From contig DATNCY010000047.1 of the NCBI GenBank assembly GCA_035553375.1, forward strand, positions 1 to 64,000: a stretch of DNA of 64,000 nt, in the 5' to 3' direction. Position numbers and translations under genes: made by a program. Of this stretch, positions 43,772 to 52,031 are shown piece after piece. The stretch is from JAJPHU01 sp035553375 (GTDB lineage: Bacteria > Planctomycetota > Planctomycetia > Gemmatales > Gemmataceae). Below the pieces are notes generated by a model. It had not been told where the DNA came from. It ran no database searches and worked only from the letters and a program-made list of their open reading frames with translations. Every line of letters begins with the position of its first letter. Position 1 is the first letter of the stretch.

Positions 43772-45328
43772 ATGCGGCATGTTCGGAAGCTCGGTTGTTT
43801 GCTCCTGGCGATGACGCTAGGTTTGATGGTTCGTCCCGCACACGCTCAGATTTCGCAGCTAGCGGACGATCTCGTCATCCTGAGTAATCGCCTACGGTCC
43901 AAGGAGGACGCCAAGACCCATCAGCATCTCGGTCCCGGTCCCGGCTCGAAAGAGAGTCTGTTCCCGATCATTCCCGGTGCGCCCCGGCCAATTCCAGGGG
44001 AGCCGTCCAGTTCCATGACTCCCGGACAGGCGGCAATCGCTCCACCCGCGCCGCAGGCGGCCCTATCCCCGCCACTCTATGGCGCACTGGAAGTCCCTTC
44101 CACCGTGGAAGAAGGCCCGCCTAATGGACTGACGCTCGATCAGGCCATTGAGCGCTTGGTGCAAGAAAATCCGGACCTCCGCACACGGTTTCAGGAATTG
44201 CCCAAGGCGCAGGCGGATATTCTCTCGGCCGGCCTGCGCAACAATCCCTTCCTGTTCGGCAATGTCGGCAACGTGCCCTACGGCAGCTATTCACCCCAGC
44301 GGCCCGGCGGGGTTAACTACGAGGTCACGGTCATTCAATCCTGGGACGTCAACCGAAAGCGTTTGAGTCGCATCCGCGTGGCTCAGAACGCCCGCAATGT
44401 GCTGGAATGCCTGTACCAAGATGCCGTCCGGCTGGAAATCGATAACCTGTACACGGCCTTCCTCGATGTGCTGGCCGCGCGCGAAGCACTGCGCCAGCAG
44501 CAAACCGGCCTGGTTGGATTGGAGCAAGTTGTCAACCAGACGCGCAAGCTCGTGGAGGAAAAGCAGGCAGCGCAATCGGACCTGGATCGCGCCGATGTGC
44601 AGCGCGAAATGGCACTCATGGCGGTGCAAGATGCGTCGGCTGCTCTCGCCCGTGCGCGGCAAGCGCTGGCTGTCCTGCTGAACCTGCCGCCCGATGCGGT
44701 GGACTGCCTGGAACTTCGCGGCTCGCTTGGCGGCGCCGATCTGACTCTGCCGACGCTGGATGAATTGTTGCACGTCGCGCTGACGGTTCGGCCCGACCTC
44801 AACGCCTATCGCCTGGGCATTCAGCGTGCCCAATCCGAGGTGCAACTGGCAAAGGCGGATCGCTGGGCCGACGTGTTCGTGCTGTATACGCCCTGGCAAC
44901 TTCAGAACAACACGGCCATCGGCGCGCAGAACGCGACTTCGTGGAGCTTGGGAGCGCTCGTCACGCTGCCGGTCTTCAATCGCAACCAGGGCAATATCTC
45001 ACGGGCGCAAAGTACCGTGGCGCAGACGATTATCGAATTGCAAGGACGAGAGCAGCAAGTGAGCGCCGAAGTGCGGCGAGCTTATCGGGAATACACGACC
45101 GCGCATGACGCCGTGCAGCGCTACCAGAGCAACATTCTGCCGCGAGCGCGGCGTATCCGCGACGATAAATTGCGGCTGTTCAAGGCGGGATCGGAAAGCA
45201 TTCTGGCGTTTCTCGCCGCTCAGAAGGAATACAACGACGTCGTCCGCCAATATCTGGAGACGAGCGTCCGTTATCGTCGCGGCGCACTTCGCCTCAACAC
45301 GGCGCTGGGCCAGCGCATCGTTCCTTAA
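43772..45328 (+). CDS. TolC-family outer membrane efflux protein
   Basis: A 518-residue protein with a signal peptide (1-25, ending AHA). A Pro/Ser-rich spacer (to about 110) leads to two OEP repeats: LTLDQAIERLVQENPDLRTR and, in the second half, LDELLHVALTVRPDLNAYRL. Long coiled helices (LEQVVNQTRKLVEEKQAAQS) fit the periplasmic tunnel. TolC homotrimers form exit ducts for efflux or type I export. No inner membrane pump is adjacent; the following gene is on the other strand, so partners are elsewhere. Confidence 0.9.
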   Translation: MRHVRKLGCLLLAMTLGLMVRPAHAQISQLADDLVILSNRLRSKEDAKTHQHLGPGPGSKESLFPIIPGAPRPIPGEPSSSMTPGQAAIAPPAPQAALSPPLYGALEVPSTVEEGPPNGLTLDQAIERLVQENPDLRTRFQELPKAQADILSAGLRNNPFLFGNVGNVPYGSYSPQRPGGVNYEVTVIQSWDVNRKRLSRIRVAQNARNVLECLYQDAVRLEIDNLYTAFLDVLAAREALRQQQTGLVGLEQVVNQTRKLVEEKQAAQSDLDRADVQREMALMAVQDASAALARARQALAVLLNLPPDAVDCLELRGSLGGADLTLPTLDELLHVALTVRPDLNAYRLGIQRAQSEVQLAKADRWADVFVLYTPWQLQNNTAIGAQNATSWSLGALVTLPVFNRNQGNISRAQSTVAQTIIELQGREQQVSAEVRRAYREYTTAHDAVQRYQSNILPRARRIRDDKLRLFKAGSESILAFLAAQKEYNDVVRQYLETSVRYRRGALRLNTALGQRIVP

Positions 45329-45334
45329 ACTACA

Positions 45335-46729
45335 TCAATACGCATTGCGATGGATGATGCCGTGGAAGATCGTCATCCACAGGATGCGCAGGTCCAGCCA
45401 CGGCGTCCAATGGGTGATGTAATAGAGATCGTATTGCAGCCGCTTGCGCAGCGAGGTGTTGCCGCGCCAGCCATGCACCTGCGCCCAGCCGGTGATGCCG
45501 GCCTTGACGCAGTGCCGCGCCATGTAGTTGGGGATGGTTTGGCTGAATTGTTGGATGAACACCGGGCGTTCCGGCCGCGGTCCCACGAGACTCATATCGC
45601 CCATCAGCACGTTCCACAACTGCGGTAATTCGTCGAGGCTCGTCTTACGCAGAAACGTCCCCAGGCGCGTGCGCCGACTGTCATGTTGGATCGCCCACAC
45701 GGCTCCCGTCTGCTGTTCGGCATCGACGCGCATGCTTCGGAATTTCAGCATGTGGAACGTGCGTCCGTTCAGCCCGCAACGCTCCTGACGGTAGAAAATC
45801 GGTCCCGGACTGGTTCGCTTGACCAAGAGCGCGATCAGCGCCAGCAGCGGTGAGAGTATAATCAGACCGATGGCCGACAGCACCATGTCCATGACGCGCT
45901 TGACGACGATGTTTAATCCGAAGTGCGGGCTTTCACGCAGACCGATCAACGGCAAACCATCGAGATTGGTGGTCGTCAGCGATAGGCCGGCAAGGTTCGG
46001 CACATCGCAGACCATGCGTACCTCGACCATGGAACGCGACAAAATAGCAAACACCCGGCGGGCGTCGTCGGTGCGATCCAGTGGCAGCGCGACGAAGACG
46101 TGGCGGACGCCGTACTTTTGGATCAACTCCGGCAGGTCGGCGAAACCGCCCAACACATCGAGATCGTTGGACATGCGGTTGGTCTGCTCATCGACAAAAC
46201 CGATGTTTTTGATGCCCAGCCAGTTGACTCGTTGCAGGACACGAGCCATCTTGCGAGCGGCGCGGCCGGCGCCTACGATGATCGAGTAAGTCTGGTTGTA
46301 ACCGCGGCTGCGCAGCGTGCGAATGACCGTCCAGGCCGCACGCCGGCCGACGAGGACCAGCATTCCGCTTAGTATCCAGAAGATCAAGATCGTGGCGCGC
46401 GATTCGTAGGGATCGTGCAGAAAAAAGATGGTCGCCATAACCAGCAGGGACAGCAGGACGCCGCCCTTGAACACGGCGATGACTTCTTCGCGGAAGCGGC
46501 GCAGACGACCGACGTTATACTGTCCGGCCAGCCGGTAGGCGACGGCGCAGAGTATCCACAACAACGGCACACGCCGCAAGCACAGGTAAAACTCCGGCGT
46601 GACCTTCTCGACGTTGAGCCAGCCGCTCTCGAAACGCAGATAGTAAGCCAAAAACCAGGCGGCCGTGGTCAGCACCAGGTCGGAGAGCAGAAAACAGGAA
46701 CTAAGCAACTGGCCGCGCTGATGAATCAT
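45335..46729 (-). CDS. undecaprenyl-phosphate sugar phosphotransferase (WcaJ type)
   Basis: A 464-residue polyisoprenyl-phosphate hexose-1-phosphate transferase that starts an exopolysaccharide repeat unit on undecaprenyl phosphate. Four N-terminal helices and a CoA-binding-like domain precede the catalytic domain: MDMVLSAIGLIILSPLLALI, FYRQERCGLNGRTFHMLKFR, TSLDELPQLWNVLMGDMSLV, and GPRPERPVF. The layout is that of WcaJ/CpsE. It is not within a visible polysaccharide cluster. The gene ends convergently 6 bases past tolC. Confidence 0.92.
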   Translation of the reverse strand: MIHQRGQLLSSCFLLSDLVLTTAAWFLAYYLRFESGWLNVEKVTPEFYLCLRRVPLLWILCAVAYRLAGQYNVGRLRRFREEVIAVFKGGVLLSLLVMATIFFLHDPYESRATILIFWILSGMLVLVGRRAAWTVIRTLRSRGYNQTYSIIVGAGRAARKMARVLQRVNWLGIKNIGFVDEQTNRMSNDLDVLGGFADLPELIQKYGVRHVFVALPLDRTDDARRVFAILSRSMVEVRMVCDVPNLAGLSLTTTNLDGLPLIGLRESPHFGLNIVVKRVMDMVLSAIGLIILSPLLALIALLVKRTSPGPIFYRQERCGLNGRTFHMLKFRSMRVDAEQQTGAVWAIQHDSRRTRLGTFLRKTSLDELPQLWNVLMGDMSLVGPRPERPVFIQQFSQTIPNYMARHCVKAGITGWAQVHGWRGNTSLRKRLQYDLYYITHWTPWLDLRILWMTIFHGIIHRNAY

Positions 46730-46796
46730 AATCTCCCCTATTGGAACCGCGAAGTCTTAACATGATCCGAGCGGCACTGTCAAGGCTCAAAACATT

Positions 46797-46942
46797 TCAC
46801 CACGGAAAGCACGGAAAACACGGAAAAAAGACAAATGAGTATCCTTAGCGAGACAACCACGGTGTTTTTCTCCGGTCTGAGGTTCGCCTGATTTTTTTTG
46901 GTCTTTGTCTTTTTTTCGTGTTTTCCGTGCTTTTCGTAGTGA
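46797..46942. repeat. imperfect long inverted repeat, CACGGAAAACACGGAA family
   Basis: A/T-rich arms of about 38 bases (46797-46835 and 46904-46942) with several mismatches enclose about 70 bases. It lies between the divergent sugar transferase and ubiX starts. A similar element follows efp at 49873-50018. Confidence 0.75.
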
Positions 46943-46963
46943 TTATTCTTCGTGGGAGACGTG

Positions 46964-47578
46964 ATGGCCGCGAACGATCTCGTCCTCGCCTTCACCGGCG
47001 CCAGTGGCGTGCCCTATGGGACTCGCCTGCTGGAGGTGCTATTGCGCGCCGGCCGCACGGTTCACTTGGTCATCAGTCCGTCCGCCGTGCAAGTGATCGA
47101 GCGCGAGGTGGATCGCCGTGTCCGGCCGGATCGCTTTGTCCTCGCCGACCTGCTGGGCGACCGCGCAACGGGAGTTGATCCTAAGCAAGTGCGCCTTCAT
47201 CATTTCATGGACTTTGAAGCCGGCATCGCCAGCGGTTCGTTTCTGACCGGCGGCATGGTCGTTTGTCCGTGTAGCATGGGCACGGTCGCCGCCATCGCGC
47301 ATGGTCTGTCCCAGAATCTCATCCACCGCGCCGCCGATGTCCATTTGAAAGAGGGACGTACTCTCATTGTGGTGCCGCGTGAGACGCCGCTACACCTGAT
47401 CCAGCTGCGCAACCTTGTCGCCTGCGCCGAGGCAGGCGCGGTCGTGCTGCCGGCCATGCCGGCGTTTTATACTCGGCCCCAGTCGCTTCAGGATGCCGTC
47501 GATTTCATTGTTGGCCGTATCTGCGATCAACTCGGCGTCGAGCATCACCTATCGCAACGCTGGGGCGAAGCCACGTAG
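46964..47578 (+). CDS. ubiX: flavin prenyltransferase UbiX
   Basis: A 204-residue enzyme that makes prenylated FMN, the cofactor of UbiD-type decarboxylases. Motifs: LAFTGASGVPYGTRLLEVL (flavin site), GGMVVCPCSMGTVAAIAHGL, and LIVVPRETPLHLIQLRNLV. The chosen ATG follows GGGAGA by 4 bases; a GTG 12 bases earlier is possible. No ubiD gene is beside it. From its motifs it is a standard UbiX/PAD1 protein. Confidence 0.93.
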   Translation: MAANDLVLAFTGASGVPYGTRLLEVLLRAGRTVHLVISPSAVQVIEREVDRRVRPDRFVLADLLGDRATGVDPKQVRLHHFMDFEAGIASGSFLTGGMVVCPCSMGTVAAIAHGLSQNLIHRAADVHLKEGRTLIVVPRETPLHLIQLRNLVACAEAGAVVLPAMPAFYTRPQSLQDAVDFIVGRICDQLGVEHHLSQRWGEAT

Positions 47579-47684
47579 GGGCATATTTCCCTCTTGCTCC
47601 TCCGCATCATCTCGTGTACATCCGATCCTGCGCCGGGACTGCGCTTCTTCGGCCAGCCGGCTTTTTTCGTGGGGTAGAATCATC

Positions 47685-48575
47685 GTGCATGGACGCTCGT
47701 TGTCGCGGATCATCGGCTGGGGGCTTCTGTTCGGCGTGGCCGTTCTGTCTGGCTGCGACGATCTCGTGCCGCCTGTGGAAACACCGGCCGAGACGCCGGC
47801 AGAGATGGGCCGCGACTTCGATCCGGCGACGGCCGGCACCATTCAGGGGCAAGTGACGTGGGTTGGAACTATTCCTCAAGTGTCACCTTACCACGCCCCG
47901 GTCAGTCCGGGCGGCGAACATGCCGGCTCGGCTCGCCGCGACTGGTCCAATTCTCATGCGCCGAAGATTGATCCGCACACGAAAGCCGTGGCTGGTGCTA
48001 TCGTCTTCCTGCGCGGCATCGATCCGCGACGAGGGCGGCCGTGGGACCATCCGCCCGTCCGCGTTGAACTGCGTGACTACCAGATTCACGTTTGCCAGGG
48101 CGACCGCGATACGGCTTCCGGCTTCGTCCGCCGTGGCGATGTCATCACGATGGTATCGCGTCAGGATGTTTTCCATTCGCTCCAGGTTCGCGGCACCGCC
48201 TTCTTCACCCGCGCGTTCCCCGACCGCGATCAATCCTGCGAGCAACGACTCGATTGCCTGGGCATTGTCGAACTAATGAGCGGATGCGGTTACTTCTGGA
48301 TGCGTGGCAATCTGTTTGTCGTCGAGCATCCCTACTACACGCACACCGACGCCGAGGGGCGTTTCACGCTCCCGCAAGTGCCGCCCGGCCGGTATGAACT
48401 GGTGAGTTGGTTGCCCGACTGGCATGAGGCCGGTCACGAACTGGACGCCGAGACGGCGCTGATTTGTCGGCTGAAGTATCGGCCTCCGGTCGAGGTTGTG
48501 CAGTCCGTCCACCTGTCGGCGTCTCAGGCGCGGAACATTTCAATCGCGCTGCCCGCAGAGCGCTTTGGGCGTTGA
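47685..48575 (+). CDS. lipoprotein with cupredoxin-like and regulatory beta domains
   Basis: A 296-residue exported protein. The N-terminus is a signal ending in LSGC (lipobox). The middle (about 60-210) has the style of a cupredoxin-like sheet (VAGAIVFLRGID, DVITMVSRQDVFHSLQVRGT with a His, and SCEQRLDCLGIVELMSGCGY). The C-terminal part is a carboxypeptidase regulatory-like domain (HTDAEGRFTLPQVPPGRYEL). Metal binding is possible through the His/Cys residues but is inference. The start is GTG at 47685; the ribosome site is weak (GGGG). Confidence 0.75.
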   Translation: MHGRSLSRIIGWGLLFGVAVLSGCDDLVPPVETPAETPAEMGRDFDPATAGTIQGQVTWVGTIPQVSPYHAPVSPGGEHAGSARRDWSNSHAPKIDPHTKAVAGAIVFLRGIDPRRGRPWDHPPVRVELRDYQIHVCQGDRDTASGFVRRGDVITMVSRQDVFHSLQVRGTAFFTRAFPDRDQSCEQRLDCLGIVELMSGCGYFWMRGNLFVVEHPYYTHTDAEGRFTLPQVPPGRYELVSWLPDWHEAGHELDAETALICRLKYRPPVEVVQSVHLSASQARNISIALPAERFGR

Positions 48576-48628
48576 GGGCGACGTGTGCGGTCCCTCTTCT
48601 CAGATGATTCGCCTCTTGCTACACTGAC

Positions 48629-48696
48629 TTCTTAGTCGCTTGCGGCTTCGCGGAGCGCGGGGCTTTGCGTTTCGCGCGAAACGCAAACGGCTAAGA
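48629..48696. repeat. palindrome with GTTTCGCGCGAAAC core upstream of efp
   Basis: The inner 24 bases (48664-48687, TTTGCGTTTCGCGCGAAACG and on) are perfect. Outer arms (CTTAGTCG and CGGCTAAG) pair imperfectly. It lies just before the first EF-P gene. Confidence 0.75.
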
Positions 48697-48717
48697 AATC
48701 AGCAAATGGAGAAATGT

Positions 48718-49284
48718 GTGTCCTCGATCAATTACAGTCAGGTGCGCAAGGGCATGGTCATCGTGGAGGACGGCCAACTTTACGCCGTCGTGGACCGCGA
48801 CCTGAATACGCCCGGGAACTGGCGTGCCATCCTCAACTTGAAACTCAAGAACCTGAAGACCGGCGCCGTTACGCCCCGACGTTTTCGGCCGGATGACAAG
48901 GGCGAGTTGGCCTATCTCGACAAAAGGCCGATGCAATATCTCTACAAGGAAGGCGACGGCTTTGTCTTCATGGACAAGGAAACCTTCGACCAGATCACGC
49001 TCAGCGAGGAGTTGGCCGGCGAAATGATCCTCTTTCTCAAGGAGAATGAGGACGCCCAGGTCACCTTCTACGACGATAAGCCGATCAGTCTGGAATTGGC
49101 GGCCACCGTCGAGTTGAAGGTGACGGAGACGGACCCGGCTCTCAAGGGCGCGACGGCCGCCGCCCAGTATAAGCCGGCCACCCTTGAAACAGGACTGAAA
49201 ATCACTGTTCCACCCTTTATCGGCATAGGCGAGGTGGTGCAGGTCGATACCCGTACCGGGGAATATCTGAGCCGAGCCAAGTAA
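48718..49284 (+). CDS. efp: elongation factor P, first copy
   Basis: A 188-residue EF-P, the factor that rescues ribosomes stalled at polyproline. It has the three beta-barrel domains of the family. With the GTG start at 48718 (GGAG before it) the length equals E. coli EF-P and the tip residue of the domain I loop is number 34, in TPGNW. E. coli has a modified Lys34; here it is Asn34. The C-terminal signature ends VDTRTGEYLSRAK. A second copy follows 20 bases later, so the two are one operon. No EpmA, EarP or YmfI-type modification gene is seen nearby. Confidence 0.9.
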   Translation: MSSINYSQVRKGMVIVEDGQLYAVVDRDLNTPGNWRAILNLKLKNLKTGAVTPRRFRPDDKGELAYLDKRPMQYLYKEGDGFVFMDKETFDQITLSEELAGEMILFLKENEDAQVTFYDDKPISLELAATVELKVTETDPALKGATAAAQYKPATLETGLKITVPPFIGIGEVVQVDTRTGEYLSRAK

Positions 49285-49304
49285 CCAGAGAGGCAGAGAG
49301 AACC

Positions 49305-49871
49305 GTGGCGTCGATCGCATACAGCGAAGTTCGCAGAGGCATGATTATCGTCGAGGATGGACAGCTCTATCAGGTCATCGACCGGGATTTGAAGACGCCC
49401 GGCAACCTGCCGTCCAAGCTCCGTCTAAAGATTCGCAACGTCAAGACCGGCCTGGTCAACGACAAGCGCGTTCATCCCGAGGACAAGGTCGAGCAGGCCT
49501 ACCTCGAAACGCGCGCGATGCAGTATCTCTACAAGGAAGGCGACGACTTCGTTTTCATGGACAAGGAGACGTTCGATCAGATCCATCTCAACAAAGAGTG
49601 GGTCGGCGAACAGATGCTTTACATGAAGGAGAACGACGACGCCAAGGTCGTCTTCCACGAAGAGAAACCACTCAGTTTGGAATTGCCCAATACGGTCGAT
49701 TTGAAGGTGGTTGAGACGGACCCCGCTCTCAAGGGCGCGACGGCGGCGGCACAATATAAACCGGCCACGCTCGAAACCGGGCTGAAAATCAGCGTTCCGC
49801 CCTTCGTCAGCATCGGCGATATGCTGTCCATCGATACGCGCACCGGCGAATATCTCAGCCGCTCCAAGTAA
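49305..49871 (+). CDS. efp: elongation factor P, second copy
   Basis: A 188-residue EF-P, about two-thirds identical by eye to the copy before it and starting with GTG at an AGAGAGAA-rich site. Its loop tip is also Asn34 (TPGNLPSK) but the rest of the loop and the domain I face differ (RLKIRNVKTG vs NLKLKNLKTG). Domains II and III are nearly the same (LKGATAAAQYKPATLETGLK identical). The pair is a tandem duplication that has diverged chiefly in the tRNA-facing domain. Confidence 0.92.
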   Translation: MASIAYSEVRRGMIIVEDGQLYQVIDRDLKTPGNLPSKLRLKIRNVKTGLVNDKRVHPEDKVEQAYLETRAMQYLYKEGDDFVFMDKETFDQIHLNKEWVGEQMLYMKENDDAKVVFHEEKPLSLELPNTVDLKVVETDPALKGATAAAQYKPATLETGLKISVPPFVSIGDMLSIDTRTGEYLSRSK

Positions 49872-49872
49872 A

Positions 49873-50018
49873 CAAAATTTTTCACCACGAAAAACACGGA
49901 AGACACGGAAAAATACAAGAGATAAAATGAGTCCAAGAATATTGGAATCAGGCCTTTTGACTTCTTCTCTCTTGTCTTTTTTCCGTCTTTTTCGTGTTTT
50001 CCGTGGTGAAAAATTTTG
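49873..50018. repeat. long inverted repeat, CACGGAAAACACGGAA family
   Basis: Arms of about 40 bases ending in CAAAATTTTTCACCACG and its complement, with mismatches, around about 65 bases. It starts one base after the second efp stop and likely ends the efp operon. Confidence 0.8.
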
Positions 50019-50132
50019 AAGGAGAGCAAGGGCGGGTTTCGGAGCGTCGGGGGGGAAACCCCGATGAAGATCGGTAGGCGAAAGATGAATACCCAAACGT
50101 CCGAATAAATACCCGCCCTGCTCATTTCCAGA

Positions 50133-51143
50133 CTATTCGAGCGGTTGCTGCCCTTCAAGAGTCGGCACGCTCGGAATCGGCGGAGCCACAGTAGTCGCTG
50201 GAGTTGCGGAACTGTGACAGGGTGAACCGGCTGCCGTCTCGGAACTATTTTTCGTCTGAATCGAGGAAACGCCCCACACCAAGGCACCGCTGCCAAACAG
50301 CGCCAGCAGAGCAAGGATCACCAGATAGCGCAGCTTGTTCCAGCGCATCTCACGAACCGTTTCCGTCATCAACTCGAAAACAGAAGGCGAAATGGCCGTG
50401 CCAAGCGCCTTGCCCACGGCGACCAGTACGGACGCCTGTACGGTCGCATAGACCAGCACCGGCGACAGCGCCCCCAACGATTCTCCATGCTCTTCAAGCA
50501 AGTACGTCAAGGGTGTAGTCGCGGGCGTCCAACCACGGAGCGTCAGCCGTTCGCGGAGCCGTTCGCGGGCACGGCCGACACGCGATTGCACCGTGCCGCG
50601 CGGACATCCCAGATGCTCGGCCGCCTCATCGCAGGTCTTGCCCTCCAGATGACAGAGGATGAAAGCCGTGCGATACTTCTCGGGAATCTGGTTTAGCTCC
50701 GTGTCCACCACTTTGCGTAACTCGCGCCAGGCGGTCTGGTCGGCCGGATCGGCACACTTATCGTCGATCGGCAATTCATCCAGCGGTTTCTCGACTTGGC
50801 TGCGCCGTCCGCTGCGCGCCTTGGCCCGCAGAGCGATACGATAGGCGACGGTGTATAGCCAGCCGCTGACGGATTCGCGTTTACCGATGGAGGCCGCCTT
50901 GCGAGCCAGCATGAGGAAAGCGGCCTGGAAAGCATCTTCCGCGTCTTGCGTATGATGCAGCACACGTCGGCAGACGCCGAACACCATCGGCCCATGTCGC
51001 CACATCAGCAACTCGAAAGCCGCCTGATCGCGATTTTGCAAGAAGCGCTCCAGCAACTGCGCATCCGTGACGACCCCGGACACCGAGGGCCGCAGTCGTC
51101 GCTGCACGTTTTCGAGAATGGCCGGCAAGGATGGCATCACCAT
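50133..51143 (-). CDS. ECF-type sigma factor with C-terminal membrane anchor
   Basis: A 336-residue sigma-70 family protein. Region 2 is at about residues 40-105 (HTQDAEDAFQAAFLMLARKA) and region 4 at about 145-200 (EAAEHLGCPRGTVQSRVGRA). It continues for about 135 residues past region 4, with one hydrophobic segment near 271-289 (LRYLVILALLALFGSGALVW) and a Ser/Pro-rich end. Membrane-tethered ECF factors of this kind are frequent in Gemmata relatives. No anti-sigma gene adjoins it, so the tail may replace one; inference. GGAGAG precedes the ATG. Confidence 0.9.
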   Translation of the reverse strand: MVMPSLPAILENVQRRLRPSVSGVVTDAQLLERFLQNRDQAAFELLMWRHGPMVFGVCRRVLHHTQDAEDAFQAAFLMLARKAASIGKRESVSGWLYTVAYRIALRAKARSGRRSQVEKPLDELPIDDKCADPADQTAWRELRKVVDTELNQIPEKYRTAFILCHLEGKTCDEAAEHLGCPRGTVQSRVGRARERLRERLTLRGWTPATTPLTYLLEEHGESLGALSPVLVYATVQASVLVAVGKALGTAISPSVFELMTETVREMRWNKLRYLVILALLALFGSGALVWGVSSIQTKNSSETAAGSPCHSSATPATTVAPPIPSVPTLEGQQPLE

Positions 51144-51260
51144 ACATTTCTCTCCGTGAAGGAGCCGTTCTACTCAAGTAGAGACAGCAACCCTCCTTCA
51201 GCATCCCATTTTTTCGTCGAGATGCAACGGGAAGGAACATAAGGCATCAGCATAATAAAT

Positions 51261-51321
51261 GACTAGCCCGGAGCGCCAGCGACGGGTTGCACTGTCCTGT
51301 CGTTGGCGCTCCGGGCTAGTC
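51261..51321. repeat. inverted repeat, CAGCGACGGG variant
   Basis: Arms GACTAGCCCGGAGCGCCAGC/complement of about 25 bases with two mismatches, between the ferritin-like gene end and the sigma factor start, both leftward. Confidence 0.82.
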
Positions 51322-51360
51322 GTCAAAAATTTTTGTCTCGATGGGAAACTGGATTCCTTC

Positions 51361-51798
51361 CTATGCCGACATCAGACGATTCAGTACGTCGAGATGCGAG
51401 CGTGCCTGAGGGAGGAGGGTGCCGCGAATGGCGGTCTTGCACACACTCGGCACCGACTCATCTTGAAGCACGCGCTCATAGGCATTAATGCCGTGTTCCT
51501 CACCTTGCTTCAAGGCTTTCAGGGCCGCGGTATTGCCGAACAGCTTCGCCGTTCCCTCGACCGCCTTGGCCCATCCACCCCACATACCGGAATCCTGCTG
51601 AGGCTGGCCACCCAACTCGTGAATGTGTTGACGGATGGCATTGGCCGCCGCTCGATGCTCATCACGAATCTGTCGCAGTTCCGTTGCACCGGGTTCTTCT
51701 CCGATCTTCGTCATCGCCTGCTGGTAGGTTTCCGTCGCGGACAATTCGCCGCGCAAGAGGGAATTAAGAGATTCGCAAGTGTCCATCGTCTTGTTCAT
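51361..51798 (-). CDS. ferritin-like DUF2383 protein
   Basis: A 145-residue helical protein of the PA2169/DUF2383 type, a four-helix ferritin-like bundle. Conserved blocks: LNSLLRGELSATETYQQAM (Glu, metal ligand), ELRQIRDEHRAAANAIRQHI (Glu-x-x-His), and KQGEEHGINAYERVL (Glu-x-x-His). The family is linked to stress response; metal chemistry is unproven. The ATG has AAGGAG upstream. Longer in-frame starts overlap the upstream region and lack ribosome sites. Confidence 0.85.
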   Translation of the reverse strand: MNKTMDTCESLNSLLRGELSATETYQQAMTKIGEEPGATELRQIRDEHRAAANAIRQHIHELGGQPQQDSGMWGGWAKAVEGTAKLFGNTAALKALKQGEEHGINAYERVLQDESVPSVCKTAIRGTLLPQARSHLDVLNRLMSA

Positions 51799-52031
51799 CG
51801 TTTGTCTCCTTTTGCTCTGCGTTTTCTCTCTCGTTTGCGAGATCGCTCCCCGTGGCGACCTTTTCTTCTCCTCAGCAATCACCATGCCAACTCTGCCCGT
51901 TCCATAGTGAGAAAATCTGTTGTGAGTCGGCCGTTGTTCGGCGTTCACGCACAGACAGAGGATGCAAATATTTCGCCAGTCGATACTATTTGCTAAAGAA
52001 AGGTCCGGTCGGAGACCGGCCGGGAGGATCC

